A stretch of DNA of 48,043 nucleotides. Source: Trichococcus sp. Its GTDB lineage: Bacteria > Bacillota > Bacilli > Lactobacillales > Aerococcaceae. Below the pieces are notes generated by a model. That model was not told the DNA's origin. It saw only the letters and a program-made list of their open reading frames with translations, and ran no database searches. Numbering within the stretch: the stretch's first letter is position 1; each line of letters starts with the position of its first letter. A program made the translations under genes and the position numbers. The stretch covers positions 1 to 48,043 of the forward strand of contig JASKKA010000013.1 of NCBI GenBank assembly GCA_030153215.1, read 5' to 3'. This document shows positions 29,268 to 39,900 of the stretch, one piece after another.

Positions 29268-30731
29268 TCAAATCATGGTTTGCGCTGTTTCTAATTCCAA
29301 CCCAATAGTGTCCCATTTGGTGGCAAGCCAATCCGGCATTTCCAATATACTGGTTTCCGCCAGCCCTTTGAACCAGTGTCCTGACTTTTTGATTGTCTTC
29401 ACTTGGGTATGGATATTATTTGAGATAAAACCATAGCGATTGCGGTAGGCATTCCCCCAAGACCAACAATCTATTGGTGTCCAAAGGTGATAACCAAAGC
29501 AGTTCGAGCCTTCTGCTATGCCTTTTGATATCCAATATAGATGTTCCTGAATGAATTGGATCCGGTAATCATCCTCGATGACACCTTCTTCGTTCAAGTA
29601 ACGTTCCTCATTGGAAACACCCATGCCGTTTTCGGAAACAAACCACGGAATATTTCCATAATTGTCGCGGATATTCAAGGCAATATCATACATCGCCTGT
29701 GGGTAAATTTCCCAGCCTTTGTCCACGTTCATTCGACGGCCCGGCATTGCAAAACCATCGAAATATTTAGTCGGTAGCCAATCAACAGCCAGACTGTCAG
29801 AAGAGACATCCGGCCGTTGCACCCGGTTCGGATGGTAGAAATTAACCCCCAGCACATCAATCGTGTTTTTCGCAATCAATTCCAGCTCACCCTCAGTCGC
29901 TTGCCAGAGGACGCCATCCTGCATGAGTGTATCAGTCAGCTCTTGCGGGAATTTTCCTTTGACTGCAGCATCAAGGAACATCTCGTTCATCCAGAGATCG
30001 GCGAAACGTGCTGCAACAAGATCATCCTGCTTTTCTGTTGCGGGGTAGGAAGGTGTCAAGTTCAGGATGATACCGATACGGCCGGCAGGATTCGGGTTCG
30101 TATCCCGGAAAGCCGCTATTGCTTTAGCCGAGGCCAATGCGATATTGAAAGCGACCTGAACTGCTTTTTTGCCATCCACGATGTTCGGATAGTGGAACTG
30201 GTACAAATAGGCTCCATCAACAACCACTAACGGTTCATTGAACGTGAACCAATCCGTCACTCGGTCACCGAACAGACGGAAACATTGCGCGGCAAACTTC
30301 GCATACAGGTCCACGACATGTTTCGATTCCCAGCCGCCGTATTTGTGCTGCAATTCGATCGGCATGTCGAAATGGAACAAGTTCATCACCGGACGCATTT
30401 CCTGCGCCAAGCACTCATCGATCACGGCATTGTAGAAACGCACCGCATCCTCGTTGACCGTTCCTTCCTCCAGATCATCAATCAGGCGCGTCCATTGGAT
30501 TGAGGTCCGGAATGAATTCAGGCCGATCTCCTTCATCATCGCGATATCTTCTTTGAAGCTGTTGTAGAAATTGGAGGCAGTATCCGGACCGACCTGATCA
30601 TAAAAAGCAGCCGGCTCGATTTCGTACCAATAATCGAATACATTGGCGTGCCGTTTATTGAAACGCCCTTCGCTCTGGGGACCGGAAGTCGCTGCACCCC
30701 ACCAAAAATCCTTCGGAAAATCGATTTTCAT
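29268..30731 (-). CDS. GH1 beta-glycosidase of the mannan locus
   Basis: About 487 residues of GH1 type: FWWGAATSGPQSEG start, acid/base Glu in FTFNEPL, nucleophile Glu in FVSENGMG. The region that decides on phosphate binding reads CWSWGNAYRNRYGF: the Ser is kept but the usual Lys three positions before the final Tyr (as in 6-phospho-beta-galactosidases) is Asn or Arg. Next to an ABC, not a PTS, transporter this suggests unphosphorylated substrates such as manno-, gluco- or cello-oligosaccharides, though this is inference. I start at the second ATG (30731), because the TTAGGA site touches the first. It follows the GH36 gene by 10 nt. Confidence 0.85.
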   Translation of the reverse strand: MKIDFPKDFWWGAATSGPQSEGRFNKRHANVFDYWYEIEPAAFYDQVGPDTASNFYNSFKEDIAMMKEIGLNSFRTSIQWTRLIDDLEEGTVNEDAVRFYNAVIDECLAQEMRPVMNLFHFDMPIELQHKYGGWESKHVVDLYAKFAAQCFRLFGDRVTDWFTFNEPLVVVDGAYLYQFHYPNIVDGKKAVQVAFNIALASAKAIAAFRDTNPNPAGRIGIILNLTPSYPATEKQDDLVAARFADLWMNEMFLDAAVKGKFPQELTDTLMQDGVLWQATEGELELIAKNTIDVLGVNFYHPNRVQRPDVSSDSLAVDWLPTKYFDGFAMPGRRMNVDKGWEIYPQAMYDIALNIRDNYGNIPWFVSENGMGVSNEERYLNEEGVIEDDYRIQFIQEHLYWISKGIAEGSNCFGYHLWTPIDCWSWGNAYRNRYGFISNNIHTQVKTIKKSGHWFKGLAETSILEMPDWLATKWDTIGLELETAQTMI

Positions 30732-30741
30732 ATTTTTCATC

Positions 30742-32982
30742 CTAACTGTTGTCTATTTTTTGTAAATGATAAAGTTGACTTGAGAAATCGCCGGGCATCT
30801 TGCGGCTCCAGTAATCCTGGGCACGGCCGATGTAGTTGCCGCCCAGCAACAGTCCCGCTTGCATCAGATCGTCGCCGTAGCGGACTGCTTCATTTCCGTC
30901 GATCCGGTAAAGAGCAGCAGCGTCGAGTCCGGCCAGCAAAATCCGCTCATAAGCAGGATTCGGTTTTGCCAAAACGTGATAGACCCCGACCAAAGCTTCC
31001 GACTTGTCAGCCGCAACGACCATCCAGGCCGTCGTATTGCCTTCGAATGGGCTCAGCAAGCGATAAAAATCGCCTTGATGGATCAGCGCCTGCCAACCTT
31101 TCACTTGCGTAATCTGCTCGCGGATGATTGCCTTCTCGTCCTCCGACAGCTTCGTACTGTCGAGTTCGTAGCCAAACGTCCCGAATGCCGCGACATCCCC
31201 ACGCATCTTCAATGATGTGATGCGAGCGACTTGGTGGTTCGGCACTTCGGAAACATGGCTGCCGATAGCGGACAACGGATAAACCAACGAAGTGCCGTAC
31301 TGGATTTTCAGACGCTCCACTGCATCGGTGTCATCGCTGGCCCAAGTCTGCGGCGCATAATACAGCAAGCCGGCATCAAAACGACCGCCGCCGCCGGCAC
31401 AGGATTCAATCAGCAACTCCGGATAACCAGCCAGTATCTTTTCGTAGAGCGCATAAACGCCTAAAATGTAACGGTGCAAAATTTCTCCTTGGCGCTCCGA
31501 GGACAAAGCCTGCGAAAACGCTTCGGAAATGTAGCGATTCATGTCCCATTTGACATAATCGATCTTACAGCTTTTGAGGATGGCATCCATCTGGGCGAAG
31601 ATGTTGTCCACAACTTCGGGCCGCGAAAAATCGAGCACATACTGATTGCGTCCGTGAGAAATATTTTTGTGAGGATGGCCGATTTCCCAGTCGGGATGGG
31701 CATCATGGATCGGCGTTCCGACCGATACCATCTCGGGTTCGAACCACAGGCCGAATTGGAGACCCAACGCGTGGATTTTGTCCGCCAATCCCGCGATGCC
31801 GGTCGGAAGTTTGGCGCGATCGACCGACCAGTCCCCCAAGGAACTTGCGTCATCATCGCGTTTGCCGAACCAGCCGTCGTCCAGGACGAACAGATCGATG
31901 CCCAAGGCCTGCGCGTCCGTTGCCAACTCCAAAATTTTGGCTTCGTCAAACTGGAAGTAAGTGGCTTCCCAATTGTTGATCAGGATAGGCCGCTTCCTGC
32001 CTGACCATTTCGGACTGATCAGATGGTTGCGGTAAAGCGAATGAAAAGTCTGGCTCATTCCGTTCAGGCCGGCATCACTGTAAACCATGACGGCTTCGGG
32101 AGCCGTGAACACCGCACCCGGCGATAACGCCCAGCCAAATTGATGAGGATTGATCCCCAGCATCGCCCGTGTGACATGGTACGGATCGACTTCCACCTGT
32201 GCCAAAAAATTGCCGCTGTAGACAAAGCTGAAGCCGAAAACTTCCCCTTGCCGCTCGGTCGCTGTTTTTTTCGCCAGGGCAAAGAAGGGGTTGTGTACAT
32301 GGCTGCTGGCGCCGCGCGTGCTGGAAATATGCTGCACCCCGGTCAAAAGCGGATGCCGCTCCAATTGCGCTTCGCGTGCCCAGGCACCGTGCAGGTGGAT
32401 GAAATCAAAGTCGTCCGTCGGCAAGTCCAGGCTGAAGCTCATCAGACGCTCCAACTGATACGTCTCGTTGCCGCTGTTGCTGATTTCGACATGACGCGTC
32501 AAAGCGCTGAATTGGTGGAAAATCGTATACGATAGTTTCAGCACCAAGGCAGAATAGCGGTCATGCAGGCGGATTTCTAGGGTAGTCGCCTCTTCTGCTT
32601 CCGCAAAGGTCGCCGGCATCCCCGGCAATTTCTTTTTCCCTTCAATGACTTGATAGTCTAAGTATTCAAATTGGCTGATCCGATCCCCGTCCGGATAGCG
32701 GATTTCCAGAGCCGGATAGCGGAAATCGGTCGTCCCGAACACCGGCAGCTCCTGTTTCACGTGCTCAAGCGACGTCGTGTGGTCGCCTGTCACTTGGTTG
32801 TTGGAAGGACGGATCTCCCTTTCGATCAGATGATCGAAAGAATCGCGGTGGCGGATCGCCTTCCCGGCATACAGTTGTTCCAGCGTATGCGTCTTTTCCA
32901 TCACGCGGAAAATATAGCTGATTTTCCCGTTCGTCAGATGGAATTCTTGGTTGGTTTCATTGATATGGACCGTTTTTTTCAC
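30742..32982 (-). CDS. Alpha-galactosidase (GH36)
   Basis: A 746-residue GH36 enzyme, full length for the bacterial AgaA/RafA group. It has an N-terminal beta-sandwich, then a (beta/alpha)8 barrel with LDDGWFGKRDDD, the nucleophile Asp in YVKWDMNRYI near residue 480, ESCAGGGGRFD, and the acid/base region TWASDDTD near 545. It removes alpha-1,6-galactose from galactomannan fragments or raffinose-type sugars in the cytoplasm (no signal peptide). The start is GTG 32982, with GGGGG six bases upstream. In this locus it debranches imported galacto-manno-oligosaccharides before the GH1 enzyme acts. Confidence 0.95.
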   Translation of the reverse strand: MKKTVHINETNQEFHLTNGKISYIFRVMEKTHTLEQLYAGKAIRHRDSFDHLIEREIRPSNNQVTGDHTTSLEHVKQELPVFGTTDFRYPALEIRYPDGDRISQFEYLDYQVIEGKKKLPGMPATFAEAEEATTLEIRLHDRYSALVLKLSYTIFHQFSALTRHVEISNSGNETYQLERLMSFSLDLPTDDFDFIHLHGAWAREAQLERHPLLTGVQHISSTRGASSHVHNPFFALAKKTATERQGEVFGFSFVYSGNFLAQVEVDPYHVTRAMLGINPHQFGWALSPGAVFTAPEAVMVYSDAGLNGMSQTFHSLYRNHLISPKWSGRKRPILINNWEATYFQFDEAKILELATDAQALGIDLFVLDDGWFGKRDDDASSLGDWSVDRAKLPTGIAGLADKIHALGLQFGLWFEPEMVSVGTPIHDAHPDWEIGHPHKNISHGRNQYVLDFSRPEVVDNIFAQMDAILKSCKIDYVKWDMNRYISEAFSQALSSERQGEILHRYILGVYALYEKILAGYPELLIESCAGGGGRFDAGLLYYAPQTWASDDTDAVERLKIQYGTSLVYPLSAIGSHVSEVPNHQVARITSLKMRGDVAAFGTFGYELDSTKLSEDEKAIIREQITQVKGWQALIHQGDFYRLLSPFEGNTTAWMVVAADKSEALVGVYHVLAKPNPAYERILLAGLDAAALYRIDGNEAVRYGDDLMQAGLLLGGNYIGRAQDYWSRKMPGDFSSQLYHLQKIDNS

Positions 32983-33024
32983 ATTGTACCCCCATTTGCA
33001 TATTCAAACTGCCTTACCTTACGC

Positions 33025-33663
33025 TTACTTTTTTAGCAGCATTTTATCAAAACGTTTCTTTATTTTTGCAACAACCCAAACGCTCGATATACCTACTACC
33101 CCCGGCGCAAACCCAATAAGAAAAATGCCATTGCGCAGGCTGAACCACAAAGTTGCCACCAGGACGAACAACAATACTAGAGACCAGCCCGCCACGCGCA
33201 CCAACATATAGATCTGCAAAGGAACAGTCCATTTCATATCCAGAAATTCCCGTTCAAAAACAGTGCGGGTAACCAACATCAGGCACACAAACGCTTCACT
33301 GAAAATAGCCAGGTATTTGATTGCGCTCCACAGTGTTTCCCCAACTACGCTTGGAGCAGGAAGAAAGGGAATAATGAATAAATAAAGGACAAGGAAAAAG
33401 ATGAAAACGGAAAGGAACCTTCTTTTGTCGCTGTTGGTGTAATTAGTTTTAAAATTGTTGAAGGTATTTTTTCGCTTTTTGTCCAATACATCGGAACTGA
33501 CCGCAAGCAAGGCTTCGATGGATGCGTAAAGCGTAAAGATTCCAAAGCCTTTCATCAGGTATAACCAAAAGAAAAAACTATTTTTGATTAACTCATATAT
33601 AAAGTCAGTCAGAAGGTATAGCCCATTCACGAAAATATCCAGTTTATCCACGCTGTTTTGCAT
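33025..33663 (-). CDS. DUF624 (YesL-like) membrane protein
   Basis: A 212-residue protein with about five membrane segments. The first third matches YesL-type DUF624 proteins (LIKNSFFFWLYLMKGFGIFTLY, then a soluble loop KNTFNNFKTNY). Members are commonly encoded beside carbohydrate ABC transporters and glycosidases; no biochemical role is established. The ATG at 33663 follows GAGGGAT. It lies between the binding-protein gene and the alpha-galactosidase. Confidence 0.75.
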   Translation of the reverse strand: MQNSVDKLDIFVNGLYLLTDFIYELIKNSFFFWLYLMKGFGIFTLYASIEALLAVSSDVLDKKRKNTFNNFKTNYTNSDKRRFLSVFIFFLVLYLFIIPFLPAPSVVGETLWSAIKYLAIFSEAFVCLMLVTRTVFEREFLDMKWTVPLQIYMLVRVAGWSLVLLFVLVATLWFSLRNGIFLIGFAPGVVGISSVWVVAKIKKRFDKMLLKK

Positions 33664-33697
33664 GCTGATCCCTCATTTGTATGGTTTATGATAAAAG

Positions 33698-33723
33698 ACT
33701 GAAAGCACCCAGGCGCCCTCAGT
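33698..33723 (-). terminator. Attenuating hairpin after the binding-protein gene
   Basis: On the minus strand ACTGAGGGCGCC pairs imperfectly with GGTGCTTTCAGT and runs into CTTTT. A leaky stop here would raise binding-protein mRNA over the genes downstream. Confidence 0.5.
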
Positions 33724-33751
33724 CTCAAATAGCTGCCGGATGAATCCGAGC

Positions 33752-35035
33752 TTAATCTAATTTAAATTCTTTGCGCAAATCCTCAGCAAGTTTCTTCAAT
33801 GGTTGTTCCACAGGTGTATTGTTCAAATTAAGTGTTTCGATCAAAGCCGTAATTTTGGACTCCACTTCCGAAACAGCAGGATGGTATGGCGTGTTCAATA
33901 CAATGCTGCCATCATTCAATTGATTCACTAGTGATTGAGCATTCTCAGGAGCACCTGCAAGGGACAAGACATCATCAGCAGCTCTATTTACGACAGGTAC
34001 AGCCGAAGCGATTTCCGCTTGGATATCTTGTCCGCCACCGTAAGTCAAGAATTCGAGCAGTTCCCATGCTTCTTCAGGATATTCTGTATCTGCATTGATG
34101 CTGATTGGCAGATAAGCTGCAGAAGATTGTGTTCCTTTGTCGCTACCGACAGGCAATGGAACCACATCAAACTCGAAATCCGCATTTTTTTCATATTCAA
34201 TCCAATCCCAAGGTCCAGTCATGCGCATCGCAGCTACGCCTGACAAGAAGAGATTCGAAAGTCCTTCTTGCTGCGCGCCGGTAGGTTGAACATTAAATTC
34301 GTTGACCAAGGATTGGCTGAATGCGATCGCTTCAATAGTTTGCGGATCATCCAATTTCACTGCGGCCGTTACAGGATCCAGCATGCTTGTTCCGTATGCT
34401 GTCAACAACTCTTTCAAATAGAAACTCTCGATACCGAATTGGACAGTCCGTTCGCCATCCTTTACCGTCAATTTTTTCGCGATGTCCAAAAATTCTTCCA
34501 TCGTCCAATCATCTTCCGGATAAGCAATTCCGGCTTCATCGAACATATCTTTGTTGTAACCAATCTGTACAGTTGAACGGTCACGCGTCATCGCGTATTG
34601 CTTCCCATCGACTTGTCCAAGCTCCAAAACACCCGGTTGGAATTCTTCCAGATCCAGATCTTGAACATGTTCAGTCAAATCCATTACTAATTCATTTTCC
34701 ACAAATCCACCAAATCCGGCTGGCTGCACCCACAGCAAGTCAGGGAGATTACCGCCCGCAGCCATTGTAAGGACGCGCTCGTTGTATTCGGCATATGTGG
34801 CAGATACTTGTTCAATTTTGACATTCGGATGTTCTTTTGTAAAAGCATCAAGGATTTCTTGCTCTTTCTTCGTTCCTTCCGGGTTGTTGTTCCAAGTCAT
34901 AATCTTCAAAGTGACGGTATCTTCTCCGTTGGCATTTTGAGCCGAAGAGTCCCCCGCAGATCCATTACCACATGCAGCCAGTAAAGTTGCACCAATCACA
35001 GCTAACGAATATAACGCTTTTTTTCCGAATTTCAT
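33752..35035 (-). CDS. Sugar ABC transporter solute-binding lipoprotein
   Basis: A 427-residue family 1 extracellular binding protein. The signal peptide ends in a lipobox (GATLLAAC, lipid-modified Cys near 22), followed by a Ser/Ala/Asn linker and the mature fold beginning VTLKIMTWNN; MTGPWDW and YLPISINAD-like motifs are typical of oligosaccharide binders. The ATG at 35035 follows GGAGGG; the longer in-frame reading upstream is not part of it. With the two permease genes it forms an importer, by context for manno- or galactomanno-oligosaccharides. No ATPase gene is present; a shared MsmK-type ATPase encoded elsewhere is expected. Confidence 0.92.
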   Translation of the reverse strand: MKFGKKALYSLAVIGATLLAACGNGSAGDSSAQNANGEDTVTLKIMTWNNNPEGTKKEQEILDAFTKEHPNVKIEQVSATYAEYNERVLTMAAGGNLPDLLWVQPAGFGGFVENELVMDLTEHVQDLDLEEFQPGVLELGQVDGKQYAMTRDRSTVQIGYNKDMFDEAGIAYPEDDWTMEEFLDIAKKLTVKDGERTVQFGIESFYLKELLTAYGTSMLDPVTAAVKLDDPQTIEAIAFSQSLVNEFNVQPTGAQQEGLSNLFLSGVAAMRMTGPWDWIEYEKNADFEFDVVPLPVGSDKGTQSSAAYLPISINADTEYPEEAWELLEFLTYGGGQDIQAEIASAVPVVNRAADDVLSLAGAPENAQSLVNQLNDGSIVLNTPYHPAVSEVESKITALIETLNLNNTPVEQPLKKLAEDLRKEFKLD

Positions 35036-35055
35036 CAGTATATCCCTCCAGTTAG

Positions 35056-35727
35056 TTATCCTTTGTTTCCTTGTGTAGCAATACCTTGTACAAAATATTT
35101 CTGACCCGTGAAGAAGATGAGAATCAACGGCAGCAACATCAATGTACTTGCAGCCATCATCGGCCCCCAATACACGGTCAATGCTCCCTGGAATTGCATG
35201 ACACCGATCGCCAATGTGTATTTTTCCATGCTATGCAGATAGATCAACGGCGTCATGAAGTCATTCCAAAATCCCATGAAACTCAACAGCGTAACGGTGA
35301 TGATTGACGCGCGCGACATCGGCAAAATAAGCCTCCAATAAATTTGGAATGTGTTCGCTCCATCAAGATAAGCTGACTCCTCAACCTCTTTGGGGATAAT
35401 CATCGTTACTTGCGGAGGCAACATCAACGTCGACAAAAGCAGAGCGAACCAAACGCCTCTTCCTTTCGCTTTGATGCGCGCAAAACCGTAAGCAACAAGC
35501 GAGCTTGACACAACCGTCCCGAAGGTCCCCAATCCAGCGACCAGTAGCGAATTTTTATAGAAAGTCGCAAATGGGACTATTTCGAATACTTCCTTATAAT
35601 TGTCCCAGTCCCATACTCTTGGCATCAAACTAGGCGGAAATGCCATCGCTTCATTTTCCGGCTTGAATGCGGTAAAAATCATCCATAAGAACGGAAAGAT
35701 AAAGAGCACCGACAGCAGTCTCCCGAT
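35056..35727 (-). pseudogene. Sugar ABC permease 2 (MalG type), start and an internal segment missing
   Basis: The readable frame begins inside the first membrane helix (LFIFPFLWMIFTAFKPENE) and ends normally (FFTGQKYFVQG). Two pieces are missing relative to about 277-residue relatives. The first is the start codon, about 20 N-terminal residues and the gap to permease 1, whose 3' end is fused directly at about 35720. The second is about 40 residues between LMLPPQVTMI and IPKEVEESAYLDGA at about 35405, in frame; it removes a membrane helix before the EAA loop, which itself is kept. A GTG at 35709 with GGGAG upstream could start a 217-residue product, but it is unlikely to be a working permease. 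Confidence 0.75.
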
Positions 35728-36602
35728 TCGTAATACACTTGTTTACCAACAAATTTGAAAATAAATACCGTCAGTACGAGCACAATTAGGAACAATACCC
35801 ATGCCAACGCCGATCCGTACCCTTGATTGAAGAATCGGAAGCCCTGTTGATACAAATAGAACACGTAGAACATCGATTGATAATTCGGTCCGCCAGTCCC
35901 GCTGCTGGCAACATATGCTTGCGTGAAGACTTGAAGGGATCCGATCAATCCCATGATCAATTGGAAAAAGATAACAGGCGATGTAATCGGAACTGTAATA
36001 TTCCAGAATTTATGCCAAGTGCTTGCACCATCCAGCTCAGCAGCTTCATAAAGTGAAACAGGCACTTCCTGCAGGCTGGCCAAGTAAATGACCATCCCTC
36101 CACCGATACCCCATAGACTCATGATGATCAATGTCGGTTTGACCATCTGTTCGCTCAACAACCACATGGATGTCGGTAATCCAAAGAAATCTAAGATAGC
36201 GTTAGCAATACCGAAATTAGGTTGGAAGATCAGTGTCCACAATAGCGATGTTGCTACGGTAGGCACAATCGAGGGTAAATAAAAGATTGTCCGGAAAATT
36301 CCGATAAACCTCACTTTTGCGTTCAGTAAGACCGCCAGAAGGTAGCCTGTCACCAAACTCAATGGCACACTCAGTAGCGTGTAGAATAAAGTGTTTCCCA
36401 TCGATTTCCAAAAAAGCGGATCTTCTGCAAACATTTTCCGATAATTTTCAAGCCCTATCCATTGAGGCGAACCGAATCCCGTAGAGTCGGTAAAAGAAAG
36501 ATAAAGTGAATAAAGCATTGGCCCTGCAGTCAGCAGAAGAAATCCTGCGATCCACGGAAAAGTAAACATATAAAATAATTTTGTTCTGTTTTTGCTTAAC
36601 AT
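35679..36602 (-). CDS. Sugar ABC permease 1 (MalF type), altered C-terminus
   Basis: 307 residues as read, of which about 294 are native. There are six membrane helices starting KLFYMFTFPWIAGFLLL, and an EAA loop near residue 195 (EAAELDGASTWHKFW, then ITVPITSPVIF) that docks to the ATPase. The native end is FVGKQVYYESG; the last 13 residues are frame-shifted sequence of the permease 2 gene, produced by the deletion that joined the two genes. The core is complete, so it may fold. The ATG at 36602 follows GAAAGGAG. It heads the transporter operon. Confidence 0.85.
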   Translation of the reverse strand: MLSKNRTKLFYMFTFPWIAGFLLLTAGPMLYSLYLSFTDSTGFGSPQWIGLENYRKMFAEDPLFWKSMGNTLFYTLLSVPLSLVTGYLLAVLLNAKVRFIGIFRTIFYLPSIVPTVATSLLWTLIFQPNFGIANAILDFFGLPTSMWLLSEQMVKPTLIIMSLWGIGGGMVIYLASLQEVPVSLYEAAELDGASTWHKFWNITVPITSPVIFFQLIMGLIGSLQVFTQAYVASSGTGGPNYQSMFYVFYLYQQGFRFFNQGYGSALAWVLFLIVLVLTVFIFKFVGKQVYYESGDCCRCSLSFRSYG

Positions 36603-36865
36603 TCTGTACTCCTTTCTCCATCACAGACAATTGCTATAATTAACTCATTTGCTGTTTTTTGTAAAACAAAGTGGTTGTCATACTTAAATGATACCCTTTA
36701 CATTTTGATATGTTGCCAAAGTCAATTGTTCGCGAAAAATGAAATCCTCTGTGTCTTCTTTTTCAGCACTGATGATCAAAACTACCCTTTTTTTGTTCCC
36801 CCTTTTCTGATGAATCGACAAACTGAAACGATTATTACCTTTTAATTTCTCTCAACCACACCAAT

Positions 36866-36894
36866 AATATAACATATATACTTTTAAAAGTAAA
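36866..36894 (-). promoter_or_regulatory. Promoter of the sugar ABC transporter operon
   Basis: Minus-strand TTTACT (36894-36889), 17-bp spacer, TATATT (36871-36866). It gives a leader of about 260 nt before permease 1; within that leader (36603-36860) I see no named element apart from T-rich stretches, and no good CcpA site. Confidence 0.55.
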
Positions 36895-36947
36895 GGTATA
36901 TTTCTATTTATTTGATAGAAGCAATAGCATTTCTTAGGCTGTTTACC

Positions 36948-39900
36948 TTAGTTAATTTTAACCAGATCTTCTATAGTGTCCTGTAATGATTCCAACGTAT
37001 GCCAAAGCGCTTCTTTTTCTGCTGATTCATTTTTTATTAGTTTTTCAGCATTTTTTAAAGCTACCTTGAAAGCTTTCCAACTCTCCTTTGTATATTCTTT
37101 TTTTACTAATCCATTGGCATCATCGACTGCGTTCTCAAGCGCTTCGATAGTCATCTCGTCGATTGAAACAGCTTCCCTTGTCTGAAATGAAGCTTCTATA
37201 CTCTCGGAAGATACTGCCATAATTTTGTCATAATAAATTGTCCCACTGACTCGGCCGTCCTTGATGGCTGCAGAATCTCCAATAGCATTCATCCAAAGTC
37301 CAATATTCGTCACTTGGCTTGCTGCTTCACTTGTGAGTGGAGCTTGAGTCCTTTTATCCAGAAATTCTGAAAACGGAAGGGTTACAAGTAGCGCTTCGGT
37401 AACAGAAGCATATGCTTTATAATTGTTAAGATACGCTTCGTACGATCCTCCATCTGCCGTATTGATCTGAATGACTGTTTTTTGATTTTTCCCATCTGGA
37501 ACTACCCAGAATTGCAAGGCATCAGACGCGGACCAATCAGCCTCTTTTGCCATAGTAATGCCAGCCCAACCTGTCACGGTCTCATCATAAGAGAACTCCA
37601 GAGAGTAATCACCTTCCAAAACGTTGTCTGTTGATAACGAGATAACCAAATTACTCCCGCTGTCCTTATTCACAGCCCAGCTACTATTCAGCAATGTGGA
37701 CTCACCGAAATAGGATTCAAAGTCGTCAACCAACAACGCATCCTTCTCTTTCTCAGGAATATTGAACAAAATCGGAATTTCTTGCATCACTGCATTGTCA
37801 GCATACAATATTATTTTACCATTAACGGATTCACCCAGTTGCGCAAGAATTTCATTTGTTATTACAGCTCCAGCAACTTTACCATCAACATGTGTATCGA
37901 GCGGTATTTCCAGCGTCCCATTGGATACGCTTATGGTAGCCATTGTATTTTCCATATTCAAACGTGCGTTCACGAGGGTTTCTTCGAGAATTCGGGTTCC
38001 AGCAATCGGTTGTGTGAAATATCCACTTATTTGGCCATTTTCCATTACTATTGGTTGGATTGGCTGTAAGGAAAGAGCAGCTTTTTGATCGGAGGCAAAG
38101 ATGCTCTTCTTATTATTGTAGAATTCAATAAAAGGATCCATCAATTCATGCCCATGCAGTGTTCCATCCTCATTTACCGATGCAACATAGGGCGTGTAAA
38201 AACTTTTATCAGAATAATTCGTCCAGGTCATAAAAAAACTGCAGTCATATGCATCCTTTGAAAGGATATCAAGAATTTCAGTGAACCAGTAAGGGCGCCT
38301 GTTTCCTGAATCTTGCATGCCTAAAATACCGATTTCCGTCACCGCAAATAGTTTTCCATGCTGTTTTGCAAACGTGTCGGTAAGTTTGACCGAATTTTCG
38401 AAATTAGTCTGAAAAGAATAGCCTTCTTCATCCGGAACAGGATTGGAATCGTATGTATCAAATCCGATCATGTCGACATAGTCATCTCCTGGGTATCTTT
38501 CACCATATTCATCTAGCGTAGCAGCTTCAGACCCTGGACCATATACATACAGCAAGTTGTGTACATTTTGGATATCACGTAGGTATTCTACAGTATACTT
38601 GAACACACTCTTATATGTTTCAGTATCACTGAATGCCTTCCCCCACCAAAACCAGCTTCCAGTATTTTCATGAAAAGGCCGAAAAAGAATGGGCCCATCT
38701 ACTTGCTTCGCATACTCTGCAATCATATCTAGGTAAGCAGTGAATTGTTCATGGTATTGACCACCTGGCAGGATTTGATTCATAGTATTCCCTTTAAGAT
38801 TATATGAATCTGCCGGAGTATAATCATATCGATCATAGGTTTTCTCTGCTGAAGCGTTTTCCGTAGTTGCAAAAGCAAAATTTGGCATATGTGCAGAAAG
38901 TGTCATCACACCACCTTCTTCAATGGTCTCATTTGTGAACAGCGCCGCAGCTCTGATATTTCCTTCTGTGTTTTCTGGGATTTGCGGATTTTGCGGGTGA
39001 CGATTATTATATTTCTCTGCAAATCCTTCAAACAAATTGCCACAGTCCAGACCGTTTATTCCGGAAATAGAACCAGTCAGATCTTTAGTGTCCGAATAAG
39101 TCAACTCATTTGTTCCAGCTTTTAATACGGTATCCTCCATGTGTCCATAAATGACTGCATTTGATTCACCAACTGCTTTGAGATATTGATAAAGCGCCTT
39201 GGTGGCATCATTGGCTTTAGAATCTGTAAGTTGAATACTTTCAGCATACGGAATGATTTGGTTATTTATAGTAAGCATCTCACTTTGTCCTAAAAGATTC
39301 GTTTGACTTTCTGCCGTCACTGTTGCATCTACGTAGCTATCTTCGACTACAGGAGACGACAGTCGGATATTATCGAACCATAAGCTCCCTTTGTAATCTG
39401 TATTGTTCCCTACAATCAATAGCATCAGTTTTTCAGGAGTTTCTGCTTTCGCATAGGTAGGATCGATTTTAAACGTTACGGTAGCCTTTTTAATGTTTTC
39501 ACCGATGTCTTCAGTGGATAGATTATTCAGTCCTACCATCTGTTCCTGAAAAATACTACCGGAATTGGCCTTAAGCGTGATCTGCCCCGTTGTGTACGCT
39601 GTTGAATCATAAAAAAAATCGAAAGTAAGAGTGCTGAACTTTGAATAATCAATCCCTGTTCCGTTTGAAAAACTGATGCCTGGCTGACTCCACCCATTGG
39701 AGCTATCTTGCGAAAAATCGATATCGACTTGCAGTCTGCCATTGAGCAGATCATGACTATACCCACTTGTGCCATGGTAACCATCTCCAGCCCAACTACT
39801 ATCAAAGACCCACCCTTGTGTCCCTTCAGTAAAATCCCATAGCCGATCTTGTGAAGTAGTTTCTTCTGCCGCAACCAAGGGAACAACCGTATCCAAATAA

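Noticed and set aside
36820-36840. CcpA (cre) site ACTGAAACGATTATT before the transporter operon
   Set aside because: It is one base short of the cre spacing and lacks dyad symmetry.
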